Positions 8,518 to 16,400 of a stretch of 16,740 bases of DNA are shown in pieces; position 1 is the first letter of the stretch; each line of letters starts with the position of its first letter. Made by a program: the position numbers and the translations under genes. Location: the NCBI GenBank assembly GCA_945883665.1, contig CAMCXV010000022.1, forward strand, positions 1 to 16,740, in the 5' to 3' direction. Under the pieces are notes generated by a model. The model worked only from the letters and a program-made list of their open reading frames with translations. It did no database searches and had not been told where the DNA came from. Source of the stretch: Rickettsia typhi. GTDB lineage: Bacteria > Pseudomonadota > Alphaproteobacteria > Rickettsiales > Rickettsiaceae.

Positions 8518-10320
8518 TCAAAAACTCTGACCAATGCCAAAATACACTTGAAAATCTTTGTCAATTTTTTTTCTTCTTTTAATGGGGAAAGCCACGTCTA
8601 ATCTAAAAGGAGCAAATTCAGTAAAATACCTAATACCAAAACCATATCCTTGAAACATTTTTTGGTTAAATAGCGGAGTAATTGAAGAATATACATTTCC
8701 AGTGTCAAAAAAACCTACAAGCCCAATATTATTTTTAACTTTAATTCTCAATTCAACATTAGCTTCAATAATTGAACGACCACCAATTGGTCGATTTTTC
8801 TCATCTAATTCTCCAGCAAGCTGGTAAGCATAACCTCTCACAGAACCAACTCCTCCAGTATAAAACCTTTCATTTGCTGGTATTTTCGCTGATTTTGCAC
8901 CACTAATTAATCCTAGAATTGCTCTAACTGCTATCACTGGATCAAACTTAGCTCTAAAGGGAATATATTCACCCATCTTAACTTCACTCTTCAAAAAAGA
9001 TTTTCCTTCTTTTTTTATCGGATAAAATGGCTCTACTTTTAATTGTATCTCATTGCCTTTATTAGGATTTAATAAGTTATTTTTTGTATCACGTTTTACG
9101 AATAATGGAGCAGATAAAAATGAAAAATTTCTTTTACCTTGGGAATCTTTGATAACACTGTAAGAATATTTTCCAGAAACTCCCTTTGTCCATATATCAC
9201 TTAGTTTTCTTTCAACACCAACCAATACTGAACCATCCCTGCTATTAAAAGCTTTAGATACAATGTTTTCTAGAGATAATCCTATTTTTAAAGTTTGATT
9301 ATCTTGTTTATAAAAAGGTTGAGTAAAAACAAGATCAGCTACTTGCTCCTTTTGATTAGCAAACAATTCAGTTTTCACTGTTTCACCATTACCTAAAAAA
9401 TTTCTATGATTCCAACCGGCTGTGGTACCAAAACCCATATCACTTCCGTAACTAAAACCTGCTTTTAAAGTTCTGTGCTTCCCCTCTTTTAAATTAAATA
9501 TAACAGGCACTTCCGCATTATTATCTGTATAAGTTGGAATTTCTGCTGTTACAGTTGTAAAAAGACCTATTTTTTGCAATGATTCTTGAGCCTCTGTAAT
9601 TAATGAAGAGCGAAAACATTGACCATTTTTAAATGGTATTATTTTTTTCAGATAATCAGAATTCACTGAAACTAGCCCATTAAAATCAAAAGATTTTATC
9701 TTAGCATTAGGTCCAGCATTAATTACAAAATCCAATGATATAGTATCATCTAAATTATCTATTATAGCATCGTGTTTTACTTCCAAATTCAGAAGGCAAT
9801 TATTATTTTCAATATATTTCTCTATAGAGTTTTGTACATCTATAATATTATTAGCTATCGCAAAATCTCCTTCTTTAATTGCTAGATCAATAAAATTGGG
9901 AGTTTTTATATTATGATTACTATTTTCCACATATCTAAAAAAAAGTTTTTTTATTTTATATCTTTGCCCTTTATTAATATAAAAAATAATTACGCTTTTT
10001 CTTTCTACAAACTCCGTTTCAATAGTTGCGCCATAATAACCCTCTGATTGCAAATATTTTAAAAAGGATTTCTTGGCTTCGCTTTCCCAATAAGCTTTTT
10101 GATTTATAGTATTATATATTTTTGCTCTCTTCTCCATATCTCGAGCAAGTTCATTAAGTTTTTTTATAACTTCTTTTATCGAATCCTCTATATTTTTATC
10201 TTCTTTAACAATAAACTGAATGTAATTATGCTTTTGTTCTTTAGCTAATGCAATGCAGGCTATAATAATAAAAGAAATTGTAACTAATATTAGATAATAA
10301 GGAAAATTTTTATTGATCAT
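8518..10320 (-). CDS. tamA: TamA/BamA-like Omp85 outer-membrane assembly protein
   Basis: This is the outer-membrane Omp85 pore that works with TamB. The 600-residue product begins with a hydrophobic export signal (YLILVTISFIIIACIALA, about residues 9-26). POTRA-type periplasmic domains follow to about residue 280, for example FLKYLQSEGYYGATIETEF and AQESLQKIGLFTTVTAEIP. The bacterial surface antigen beta-barrel follows, carrying the family VRGY motif (494-497, in GGVGSVRGYAYQ). The chain ends in phenylalanine (FGIGQSF), the C-terminal aromatic expected of a beta-barrel recognised by the BAM machinery. The length is close to the 577 residues of E. coli TamA. BamA is usually longer, with five POTRA domains, and the adjacent tamB supports TamA. 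The ATG at 10320 is preferred over a TTG one codon upstream. There is no clear Shine-Dalgarno sequence, and the gap to mlaF is 22 bases. Confidence 0.9.
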   Translation of the reverse strand: MINKNFPYYLILVTISFIIIACIALAKEQKHNYIQFIVKEDKNIEDSIKEVIKKLNELARDMEKRAKIYNTINQKAYWESEAKKSFLKYLQSEGYYGATIETEFVERKSVIIFYINKGQRYKIKKLFFRYVENSNHNIKTPNFIDLAIKEGDFAIANNIIDVQNSIEKYIENNNCLLNLEVKHDAIIDNLDDTISLDFVINAGPNAKIKSFDFNGLVSVNSDYLKKIIPFKNGQCFRSSLITEAQESLQKIGLFTTVTAEIPTYTDNNAEVPVIFNLKEGKHRTLKAGFSYGSDMGFGTTAGWNHRNFLGNGETVKTELFANQKEQVADLVFTQPFYKQDNQTLKIGLSLENIVSKAFNSRDGSVLVGVERKLSDIWTKGVSGKYSYSVIKDSQGKRNFSFLSAPLFVKRDTKNNLLNPNKGNEIQLKVEPFYPIKKEGKSFLKSEVKMGEYIPFRAKFDPVIAVRAILGLISGAKSAKIPANERFYTGGVGSVRGYAYQLAGELDEKNRPIGGRSIIEANVELRIKVKNNIGLVGFFDTGNVYSSITPLFNQKMFQGYGFGIRYFTEFAPFRLDVAFPIKRRKKIDKDFQVYFGIGQSF

Positions 10321-10342
10321 CAATAATTTTTATTCATTTAAT

Positions 10343-11104
10343 CTAAATCTCGAAAGGACCAGATGAAAATCCATTAATAAATTGCACCATATATGGGTTA
10401 TCTGTTGTTTCCATTTCATTTTTGGTTCCAGACCATATGATTTTCCCATTGTAAATTAACACCACTTGTTTAGCTATTTTTCTTAGACTATTCATATCAT
10501 GAGTAATAGCTATAGTTGTTGCCCCTAACTCTTCTCGGATTTTAACAATCAAATCATTTATAACATTTGCCATAATTGGATCAAGTCCTGTTGTTGGCTC
10601 ATCAAAAAATATAATTTTTGGATCAGTGCAAATAGCCCTAGCTAATGAAACTCTTTTTTGCATTCCTCCAGATAATTCAGCAGGATATAAATTCAATATT
10701 CGCTCAGACAAACCTACTGATTTTAATTTACGAATTGCCAAATCTTTTATTTCATTACTATTTAAAGAATATAATTTTTGTGCAAAAAAGGTAATATTTT
10801 CACTAACATTCAAAGAGTCAAACAAAGCTCCCCCCTGAAAAAGAAAACCACAATTTTCTAAAATTTTCAAACGATCTTTTTGAGAAATATTGACGGTTTC
10901 TTGATTATCAAACATAATGCTTCCTTCATCTGGCGACAAAAGACCTACCATTGCTTTAATCAAAACAGATTTTCCAGTACCAGATCCACCAAGTATAACA
11001 AGGGAACTATCTTTTTTCACGTCAAGATCTAATCCATCTAGTACTTTGTGACTACCAAAAGATTTACTTAAATTTCGTACTTTTATTTTTATATTATCTG
11101 TCAT
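10343..11104 (-). CDS. mlaF: MlaF-type phospholipid ABC transporter ATP-binding protein
   Basis: This is the cytoplasmic ATPase that powers the MlaE permease in phospholipid transport between the membranes. The 253-residue product is a complete ABC domain. It has Walker A GGSGTGKS (39-46), a Q-loop in LFQGGALFDSL (Gln90), the signature LSGGMQKRVSLARA (from 144), Walker B IIFFDEP (164-170) with Glu169, a D-loop GLDP, and the switch histidine His202 in ITHDM. The FQGGALFDSL form of the Q-loop is typical of the Mla/Ttg2A/Mkl group rather than of amino-acid importers. The ATG at 11104 is 11 bases after the mlaE stop. The usual third gene, mlaD (MCE domain), is not here and must be elsewhere or missing; tamA follows instead. 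Confidence 0.93.
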   Translation of the reverse strand: MTDNIKIKVRNLSKSFGSHKVLDGLDLDVKKDSSLVILGGSGTGKSVLIKAMVGLLSPDEGSIMFDNQETVNISQKDRLKILENCGFLFQGGALFDSLNVSENITFFAQKLYSLNSNEIKDLAIRKLKSVGLSERILNLYPAELSGGMQKRVSLARAICTDPKIIFFDEPTTGLDPIMANVINDLIVKIREELGATTIAITHDMNSLRKIAKQVVLIYNGKIIWSGTKNEMETTDNPYMVQFINGFSSGPFEI

Positions 11105-11115
11105 AACATGTAAAA

Positions 11116-11889
11116 TTAGCTGAAAAACAACTCAGTAATTAAATAGTTACTGAGTAAAATTAGTATTGAAGAAGAAACAACCGCATCAGTAGTAGCTGAA
11201 CCCACTCCTTTAGCTCCCTTACCTGAATAATATCCATGATAACAACTCATTATTGCTATTATAAAACCAAACACAGAAGCTTTTACTAAACCCGAAACAA
11301 CATCCATTGTTTCTAAATATTCTATTGTATTTTTGATATAGCTAGTACCATTAAAACCTAGTTTATGCACACTTACTAAATATCCACCCATTACACCTAT
11401 AATATCTCCGATTAATACAAGACACGGCATAGTTATAACAGAAGCGACAACTCTTGGAACTACTAAATACTTAATCGGATCAGTTGATAATATAAATAAT
11501 GCATCAATTTGTTCTGTTACTTTCATAGTACCTATTTCAGCCGCAATCGAAGCACCCACTCTTCCCGCCACCATAAGACCGGCAAGCACAGGTCCAAGCT
11601 CCCTAGTAATAGAAAGAACAACAACAGTAGCAATTGAGCTTTCAGCGGAAAAACGAGAAAATCCAGTATAACTTTGCAAAGCTAGAACAGCTCCTGAAAA
11701 AATAGCAGTCATTGCTACTACTGGCAAAGAAAAATAACCTATAGAAATTATCTGACGCAAGATCAAACCTAAATAAAACGGTCTTTTAACAAGACCACTC
11801 ATAATTTTTGCAATAAAAATCGAAAGAATTCCAACTTTTTGAAAAAAATCAATTGTCTGACGACCCAAATATTCTAAAGGTAAAAACAT
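11116..11889 (-). CDS. mlaE: MlaE-family phospholipid ABC transporter permease
   Basis: This is the inner-membrane permease of the Mla phospholipid transport system, paired with the MlaF ATPase encoded next. The 257-residue product has about five or six membrane segments and the defining MlaE block, residues 97-131. That block begins ELGPVLAGLMVAGRVGASIA and continues AEIGTMKVTEQIDAL. A second conserved patch, KGVGSATTDAVVSSSILI, lies near the C-terminus. An N-terminal amphipathic stretch (LEYLGRQTIDFFQKVG) precedes the first hydrophobic helix, as in relatives. The ATG at 11889 has no clear Shine-Dalgarno sequence. The 51 bases separating it from alr contain a 16-bp palindrome (11914-11929), but I see no strong promoter, so co-transcription with coaD-alr is likely. 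Confidence 0.93.
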   Translation of the reverse strand: MFLPLEYLGRQTIDFFQKVGILSIFIAKIMSGLVKRPFYLGLILRQIISIGYFSLPVVAMTAIFSGAVLALQSYTGFSRFSAESSIATVVVLSITRELGPVLAGLMVAGRVGASIAAEIGTMKVTEQIDALFILSTDPIKYLVVPRVVASVITMPCLVLIGDIIGVMGGYLVSVHKLGFNGTSYIKNTIEYLETMDVVSGLVKASVFGFIIAIMSCYHGYYSGKGAKGVGSATTDAVVSSSILILLSNYLITELFFS

Positions 11890-11913
11890 AATATTTTATA
11901 TTTTAAATGTCAT

Positions 11914-11929
11914 TATTAGTTAACTAATA
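11914..11929. repeat. 16-bp perfect palindrome between alr and mlaE
   Basis: TATTAGTTAACTAATA is perfectly self-complementary and fills much of the 51-base gap between alr and mlaE. It has no T-tract on the minus strand and no unpaired loop, so it is not a typical terminator. It could be a protein-binding site that tunes mlaE expression, or a chance palindrome in AT-rich DNA. Confidence 0.3.
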
Positions 11930-11940
11930 TAAAGTTTACA

Positions 11941-13050
11941 CTAGACGACAGATTTGTAAACTCTATTATATCTATCACCCAACATGGTTAATATTTCATA
12001 AGCATTTGTTCCAGCAAGATTTGCCATTTGATCAACACTCATATTTTTTCCTATAATTTCTACTTTCTGACCTAAAAACAATTCTTCTTTTGGTATTTTG
12101 CTAACATCAATAGTTATTAGATCCATTGATACCCTGCCTATTACTGGGGCTGGTTTATCATTGATAAACACCACTCCCTTGTTACTAAGAGACCTAATAT
12201 ATCCATCTGCATAACCAAGTGGTAATGTTGCCATTAAATGATTTTTGTTGGCTTGATATGTAGCATTATAACCAACAAATTCACCTTCTTCTAATTCTTT
12301 AATTTGCACTATAGGAGCTGTAAGCTCTAACGGATTCTTAACAACAGATTTTTTTATATAAGGCGCTGGGTTTATACCATATAGAGCAGCGCCTGGGCGA
12401 ACAATATCAAAATGGTAATTTGAACCCAAGAAAATACCACTAGAATTTGCTAAACTTTTTTTAGCATGGGGAAATAATGCTGCCAATTTTTTAAATTTAT
12501 TTAGCTGCATGATGTTTAATTCATTATCAAACTCTTCCGAAGAAGACAAATGACTCATTACACACAAAATCTTTAGACTATCAACATATTCTAACAAATC
12601 TTTAACTTCAGGCCCTGGCATTCCAAGACGATTCATTCCAGTATCAATATGTACCAAACAAGGTAGTTTTCTATTTAATTGAAGAGCTAAATCTTGCCAT
12701 AATTCTAATTGATACAAACTGTTTAACACAGGAATAAGATTTGATTCTAGAAAATCATCTTTATCGCCAACAAAATAACCTTTTAAAACGTATATATTCG
12801 TAAATTCAGAACTTAAATTTTGTTGATTTAAAATTTTTCTTAAACTTACCCCTTCATCTTGATTTGCAACAAAAAAATGCCTGCAACCATATTTAGCAAG
12901 AACAGGAGTAATATTCAGCGCCCCAAGACCATAACAATTAGCTTTAACAGCAGCCCCTACTTCTGATTCACTGCAAATTTTCTGTAAATTTTGGTAATTT
13001 TTTTTTATAATATCAAGATCTATTGTAAGAGTACATTTCGAAGTAATCAT
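11941..13050 (-). CDS. alr: Alanine racemase
   Basis: This PLP-dependent enzyme interconverts L- and D-alanine and supplies D-alanine for peptidoglycan. The 369-residue product has the normal two-domain layout. The PLP lysine is Lys36 in GAAVKANCYGLG, there is a conserved HIDTGMNRLGM (134-144) and SHLSSSEE (from 166), and the phosphate-binding region is VRPGAALYGI. The second catalytic residue is Tyr265 in VGYNATY, and GRVSMDLITIDV (305-316) follows. The tyrosine motif has Asn where Gly is more usual (VGYGATY), but the tyrosine is intact. The ATG at 13050 overlaps the coaD stop by four bases (ATGA), so translation of the two genes is coupled. An active racemase implies that at least some cell-wall synthesis is retained. 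Confidence 0.96.
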   Translation of the reverse strand: MITSKCTLTIDLDIIKKNYQNLQKICSESEVGAAVKANCYGLGALNITPVLAKYGCRHFFVANQDEGVSLRKILNQQNLSSEFTNIYVLKGYFVGDKDDFLESNLIPVLNSLYQLELWQDLALQLNRKLPCLVHIDTGMNRLGMPGPEVKDLLEYVDSLKILCVMSHLSSSEEFDNELNIMQLNKFKKLAALFPHAKKSLANSSGIFLGSNYHFDIVRPGAALYGINPAPYIKKSVVKNPLELTAPIVQIKELEEGEFVGYNATYQANKNHLMATLPLGYADGYIRSLSNKGVVFINDKPAPVIGRVSMDLITIDVSKIPKEELFLGQKVEIIGKNMSVDQMANLAGTNAYEILTMLGDRYNRVYKSVV

Positions 13051-13544
13051 TTTTTATAATACTCTACTACTTTTTCTTCTATCTCTGGTATTACAAATGC
13101 AGATATAGGCCCCCCAAGACTTGCTATTTCTTTTACTAATCTAGAAGAAATGAACTGATTTTTTTCTGAAGCTGGCAAAAATATAGTTTCTATATTTTCT
13201 TCCAACCTTGAATTCATACAAGCCATTTGAAACTCATATTCAAAATCAGAGACAGCTCGAAGCCCTCGAATAATTATACCAGCCCCAATTTTGCTAGCAA
13301 AATTAACAAGCAAACCATCAAATTTCATTACCCTTACATTGCTAGCAATATTATATTTTTCTAAATAAATTCTGGCAAGATTACATCTTTCTTCTATAGA
13401 AAACATAGGATTTTTACTGTAAGAAGTGGAAATAGCCAAAATTAGCTCATCTGTAATCTTGCTAGCTCTTGAAATTATATCAGCATGACCATTGGTTATT
13501 GGATCGAAAGTTCCAGGGTATATTCCTATCGTTTTTTTTATCAT
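13047..13544 (-). CDS. coaD: Phosphopantetheine adenylyltransferase
   Basis: CoaD transfers AMP from ATP to 4'-phosphopantetheine, giving dephospho-CoA, the penultimate step of coenzyme A synthesis. The 165-residue product is full length. It shows the nucleotidyltransferase motif in YPGTFDPITNGH (TxGH, Thr17-His20), the basic loop RGLRAVSDFEYE (93-104) and the closing ISSRLVKEIASLGG (132-145). The third residue of the ISSS motif is replaced by Arg, a small variation. The ATG at 13544 opens the minus-strand gene block. It faces flhA across a 301-base gap that must contain divergent control signals, including a possible extended -10 at 13594-13602. Confidence 0.96.
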   Translation of the reverse strand: MIKKTIGIYPGTFDPITNGHADIISRASKITDELILAISTSYSKNPMFSIEERCNLARIYLEKYNIASNVRVMKFDGLLVNFASKIGAGIIIRGLRAVSDFEYEFQMACMNSRLEENIETIFLPASEKNQFISSRLVKEIASLGGPISAFVIPEIEEKVVEYYKK

Positions 13545-13593
13545 ATAATTTTTACTAAATTTTTTTCAGCAGCCCATATAAACATATGGCAGA

Positions 13594-13602
13594 ACTATAC
13601 CA
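13594..13602 (-). promoter_or_regulatory. Possible extended -10 promoter for coaD-alr
   Basis: On the minus strand TGGTATAGT (13602-13594) fits TG-N-TATAAT with one mismatch, but no good -35 lies 16-18 bases upstream. It is about 50 bases upstream of the coaD ATG. A small hairpin, CCATAT (13574-13579) with ATATGG (13584-13589), lies at or just after the expected start. Confidence 0.35.
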
Positions 13603-13615
13603 TAGAAAAAACATA

Positions 13616-13682
13616 TTACTATAAAATTACTTGATTATTACTATAAAAATACTTGACTAAATACTTGATTAATACTTGACTA
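13616..13682. repeat. Helically phased tandem repeat array in the coaD-flhA divergent region
   Basis: Two adjacent 22-base units (13616-13637 and 13638-13659) are identical at 20 of 22 positions; each runs TTACTATAAAA-x-TACTTGA-y-TA. They are followed by two adjacent 11-base units, AATACTTGATT (13660-13670) and AATACTTGACT (13671-13681). The shared CTTGA core thus recurs at 13630, 13652, 13664 and 13675, at spacings of 22, 12 and 11, about one or two helical turns. Looser copies (ATCTTGAAT, TTCTTGAAT) follow near 13706-13736. The rest of the 301-base gap (13545-13845) holds no gene larger than the leader ORF described separately. The array suggests cooperative binding of a regulator, or an expanded repeat. 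Confidence 0.6.
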
Positions 13683-13798
13683 CCTGTAGTTAATATCTTA
13701 AATTAATCTTGAATAATTATAGAAAATTCTTGAATTAAGACCTTTTTTTTACTAATTAAAACAGCATTTTTCTAAAATTTATAAGCAGGTGAGATAAG

Positions 13799-13846
13799 TT
13801 GGATATATCAGGGTCGGCAATGAATAACAATATAAACTACTCGTAA
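13799..13846 (+). CDS. Candidate 15-codon leader ORF coupled to flhA
   Basis: AGGTGAG (13787-13793) is the strongest Shine-Dalgarno sequence in this part of the window, yet it lies 53 bases before the flhA ATG, too far to serve it directly. It is five bases before a TTG at 13799, which opens a 15-codon frame (MDISGSAMNNNINYS) with an internal ATG at 13820. The frame ends at TAA 13844-13846, and its last base is the first base of the flhA ATG (TAATG). The bases just before flhA contain no ribosome-binding site, and upstream extension of flhA is blocked by an in-frame TAA at 13825-13827. This fits a leader peptide with translational coupling by re-initiation. The TTG start is a weakness. Confidence 0.4.
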   Translation: MDISGSAMNNNINYS

Positions 13847-15948
13847 TGTTTGATAAATTAAAAAAATTCTCAAAATATGCGGATATAGCTTTAGCTTGCT
13901 CTATAGTTGGTATTCTAATGGTATTGCTTTTTCCAGTGCCAACTGCTCTTTTGGATTTGTTACTAGCTTTTTCAGTAGGAAGCTCTCTTATCATTTTAAT
14001 GACAACTTTATTCATAATAAGACCCCTTGAACTTAGTGTATTTCCAACAATATTGTTAGTGACTACTCTGCTAAGATTATCACTGAATATCGCTTCAACT
14101 AGACTCATTTTATCAAATGGACATAATGGTCCAGACGCTGCTGGTCATGTTATTGAAGCTTTTGGCAGCTTTGTAATGCAGGGAAATGTAGTAATTGGGT
14201 TAATAGTATTTTTAATTCTAACCTTAATTAATTTTGTTGTGATTACAAAAGGTTCCGGACGTATTGCCGAAGTAGCAGCAAGATTTAGTTTAGACGCAAT
14301 GCCTGGTAAACAAATGGCAATTGATGCTGACCTTGCTGCTGGTTTAGTTGATGAAAAAAACGCTAAAGCAAGACGCAAAACCCTTGAAGATGAAAGCACT
14401 TTTTATGGCGCAATGGATGGTGCTAATAAATTTGTCCGAGGAGATGCAATAGCTGGCTTAATAATTACTTTCATCAACTTAATTGGTGGCATGATAGTCG
14501 GTATTCTTCAAAAGAATCTTTCTTTTGATGTTGCAGTTCAAACATACACAATATTAACCATTGGAGATGGTCTTGTATCCCAAATTCCTTCTCTTATAAT
14601 CTCAATGTCAGCTGGTCTTTTAGTTACAAAAGCTGGATCATCTGAATCTGCTAACCAGATGATCTTTGACCAACTAGGAAAATATCCTCAAGCCATGATG
14701 ATGACTGCGATTGTTACTGGTTTTATGGCTTTCCTTCCTGGCTTACCATTTATTCCTTTTGCATTAATTTCTTTGACTACTGGCGGTACATCTTATTTAA
14801 TATATACTAAGCAACAAAAAGATATCAACCCACAAACTGGCTCAGCCATATCTGACTCTTCAAGTACAGGGCAATCTTTAGAAAATTCAGAACAGAAAGC
14901 TTTGCATCAAGATGCTCAAATGTCAGAAACTCTACAACTCGACTCAATTAGATTGGAAATTGGCTATGGACTAATGCCATTAATTAGTAATAATAATGGT
15001 CATAGTTTAACAGAACAGATAAAAGGTTTGCGTAAACAAATAGCTCAAGAATACGGTTTTGTTATGCCTTCTGTAAGGATTCAAGATAATATACAATTAG
15101 ATAATGAGACGTATATAATAAAAATCAAAGAATTAGAAGCTGGTAGAGGTTTTGTAAGAGCAGGGAAACTTATGATTATCGATCCTCAAGGATCAAATGT
15201 CAACATACCAGGAGAAAGCACAAAAGAACCATCTTTTGATCTACCAGCTAAGTGGATAGAAGAAAGTTACAGAGAAGAAGCTTTGTTTTATAACTGTACT
15301 ATTGTTGATCCAACAACAGTTATTACCACACATCTCACCGAATTAATAAAAGAAAATATTACCGATTTATTATCTTATAGCGAGACTCAAAAACTTCTTG
15401 ATAATCTCAATGAAGAACATAAACAATTAGTAAAAGATGTAATACCCGATATAGTATCAGTTGCCTCTCTACAGAAAGTATTACAAAATCTACTATCAGA
15501 GATGATATCTATTCGCGATTTGCCTACTATTCTTGAATCAGTTGCCGATTCAGCAAGGGCTAACAAAAATTTAATAGCAATGACCGAAGCTGTAAGAGTT
15601 CAGCTTTCACGACAAATTTGTCATTATAGCACAAATAAAGATGGCTTCATTCCTATAATAGCAATGTCACCTGAATGGGAAAAAACATTTATTGAAAGCT
15701 TAGTAGATGATGGAACTGGTAACAAACAACTTTCTATGCCACCATCCAAGTTGCAAGATTTTGTTGCAAAAGTAAAAAAATCTTTTGATAACCAGGCAAT
15801 CAAAGGTTATATACCAGTTTTACTTACCAATGCTTATACAAGACCTTACATAAGATCAGTCATTGAACGGTTCAGACCATCAACAGTTGTTATGTCTCAA
15901 AATGAAATTCATTATAAAGCTAAGATAAGAACCTTAGACTCAATTTAA
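13846..15948 (+). CDS. flhA: Flagellar biosynthesis protein FlhA
   Basis: FlhA is the large export-gate subunit of the flagellar type III secretion apparatus. It sits in the inner membrane inside the basal body and hands flagellar substrates to the export channel. The product has 700 residues, the normal family length, with no internal stop. Eight hydrophobic segments occupy roughly residues 1-325. The FHIPEP-family signature region is intact, with GRIAEVAARFSLDAMPGKQM followed by AIDADLAAGL, and KFVRGDAIAG (195-204). After a variable linker, the cytoplasmic domain has GFVMPSVRIQDN, CTIVDPTTVITTHLTELI, SVASLQKVLQNLLSE and RDLPTILESVAD. The match is to flagellar FlhA rather than virulence SctV. 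No other flagellar gene is in the window. The ATG lacks a ribosome-binding site and touches the stop of a leader ORF at 13799-13846. Confidence 0.96.
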   Translation: MFDKLKKFSKYADIALACSIVGILMVLLFPVPTALLDLLLAFSVGSSLIILMTTLFIIRPLELSVFPTILLVTTLLRLSLNIASTRLILSNGHNGPDAAGHVIEAFGSFVMQGNVVIGLIVFLILTLINFVVITKGSGRIAEVAARFSLDAMPGKQMAIDADLAAGLVDEKNAKARRKTLEDESTFYGAMDGANKFVRGDAIAGLIITFINLIGGMIVGILQKNLSFDVAVQTYTILTIGDGLVSQIPSLIISMSAGLLVTKAGSSESANQMIFDQLGKYPQAMMMTAIVTGFMAFLPGLPFIPFALISLTTGGTSYLIYTKQQKDINPQTGSAISDSSSTGQSLENSEQKALHQDAQMSETLQLDSIRLEIGYGLMPLISNNNGHSLTEQIKGLRKQIAQEYGFVMPSVRIQDNIQLDNETYIIKIKELEAGRGFVRAGKLMIIDPQGSNVNIPGESTKEPSFDLPAKWIEESYREEALFYNCTIVDPTTVITTHLTELIKENITDLLSYSETQKLLDNLNEEHKQLVKDVIPDIVSVASLQKVLQNLLSEMISIRDLPTILESVADSARANKNLIAMTEAVRVQLSRQICHYSTNKDGFIPIIAMSPEWEKTFIESLVDDGTGNKQLSMPPSKLQDFVAKVKKSFDNQAIKGYIPVLLTNAYTRPYIRSVIERFRPSTVVMSQNEIHYKAKIRTLDSI

Positions 15949-15969
15949 AATAAACTGGCTATAATAGAA

Positions 15970-16395
15970 ATGGATCTTTATGAAATTTATTCACTACTAT
16001 TTACAGATGTTTTAACCAGCAACTTTGCTTTTAATATTTCATCGGAAATAGTGCTTGATACTATGCAGACATTTGGCAATTATGATAAAAAAATTATATT
16101 ATTAGTTGCTATAATTGCTTATACATTCTCTATATGCATAAATTATATTTTTGGAATTATGTGTTCAAAAATTTTGGCACCAGCAAACCAAAAAGCATCT
16201 GAATTAAATTCAAAAATTGAAATTATAACAAAGTCTAGATTTCTTCCTATAATAATTATTATTAGTTTTGTACCATTTTTTGGTAAATTCATAATATTAT
16301 TCTCAGGTTTTTGTAGGATAAATTTTATAAAAATCTTAACAATCTCTGTTATTGCAAAACTTATCTACTATATAATGGTAATATTTTACACTTAA
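15970..16395 (+). CDS. YqaA/DedA-like (VTT domain) small membrane protein
   Basis: This 141-residue integral membrane protein resembles YqaA-type members of the DedA/SNARE-associated (VTT) superfamily, some of which act in lipid scrambling or membrane homeostasis. The N-terminal part has a short hydrophobic re-entrant-like stretch and SSEIVLDTM, matching the position of the family's PGSSE-like motif. A helix at about residues 41-66 (KIILLVAIIAYTFSICINYI) follows. The C-terminal half has RFLPIIIIISFVPFFGKFII then FSGFCRINFIKILTISVIAK, resembling the family pattern of Arg, Pro, Gly and Arg spacing. Sequence conservation is low, so the assignment is by pattern and topology. It starts 21 bases after flhA and ends five bases before the addB start, so the three genes look like one transcript. 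There is no obvious Shine-Dalgarno sequence. Confidence 0.6.
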   Translation: MDLYEIYSLLFTDVLTSNFAFNISSEIVLDTMQTFGNYDKKIILLVAIIAYTFSICINYIFGIMCSKILAPANQKASELNSKIEIITKSRFLPIIIIISFVPFFGKFIILFSGFCRINFIKILTISVIAKLIYYIMVIFYT

Positions 16396-16400
16396 ATTAC

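Noticed and set aside
13616..13682. CRISPR array
   Set aside because: Units are 11 or 22 bases and directly adjacent, with no unique spacers and no cas genes nearby.
13690..13706. CtrA-type TTAA-N7-TTAA box upstream of flhA
   Set aside because: TTAA occurs three times, but the gaps are four bases and one base, and nine between the outer pair; none gives the required seven.
13779..14108. Minus-strand ORF overlapping the start of flhA
   Set aside because: It is antisense to a clearly conserved membrane domain of FlhA and has no recognisable features. The other opposite-strand ORFs over ftsY, the TPR gene, tamB, mlaF and flhA were rejected for the same reason.
15960..15965. Perfect TATAAT just before the YqaA-like gene
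   Set aside because: Only four bases separate it from the ATG at 15970, so a transcript starting from it would lose the start codon, and no -35 lies at a proper distance. Probably chance in AT-rich DNA.
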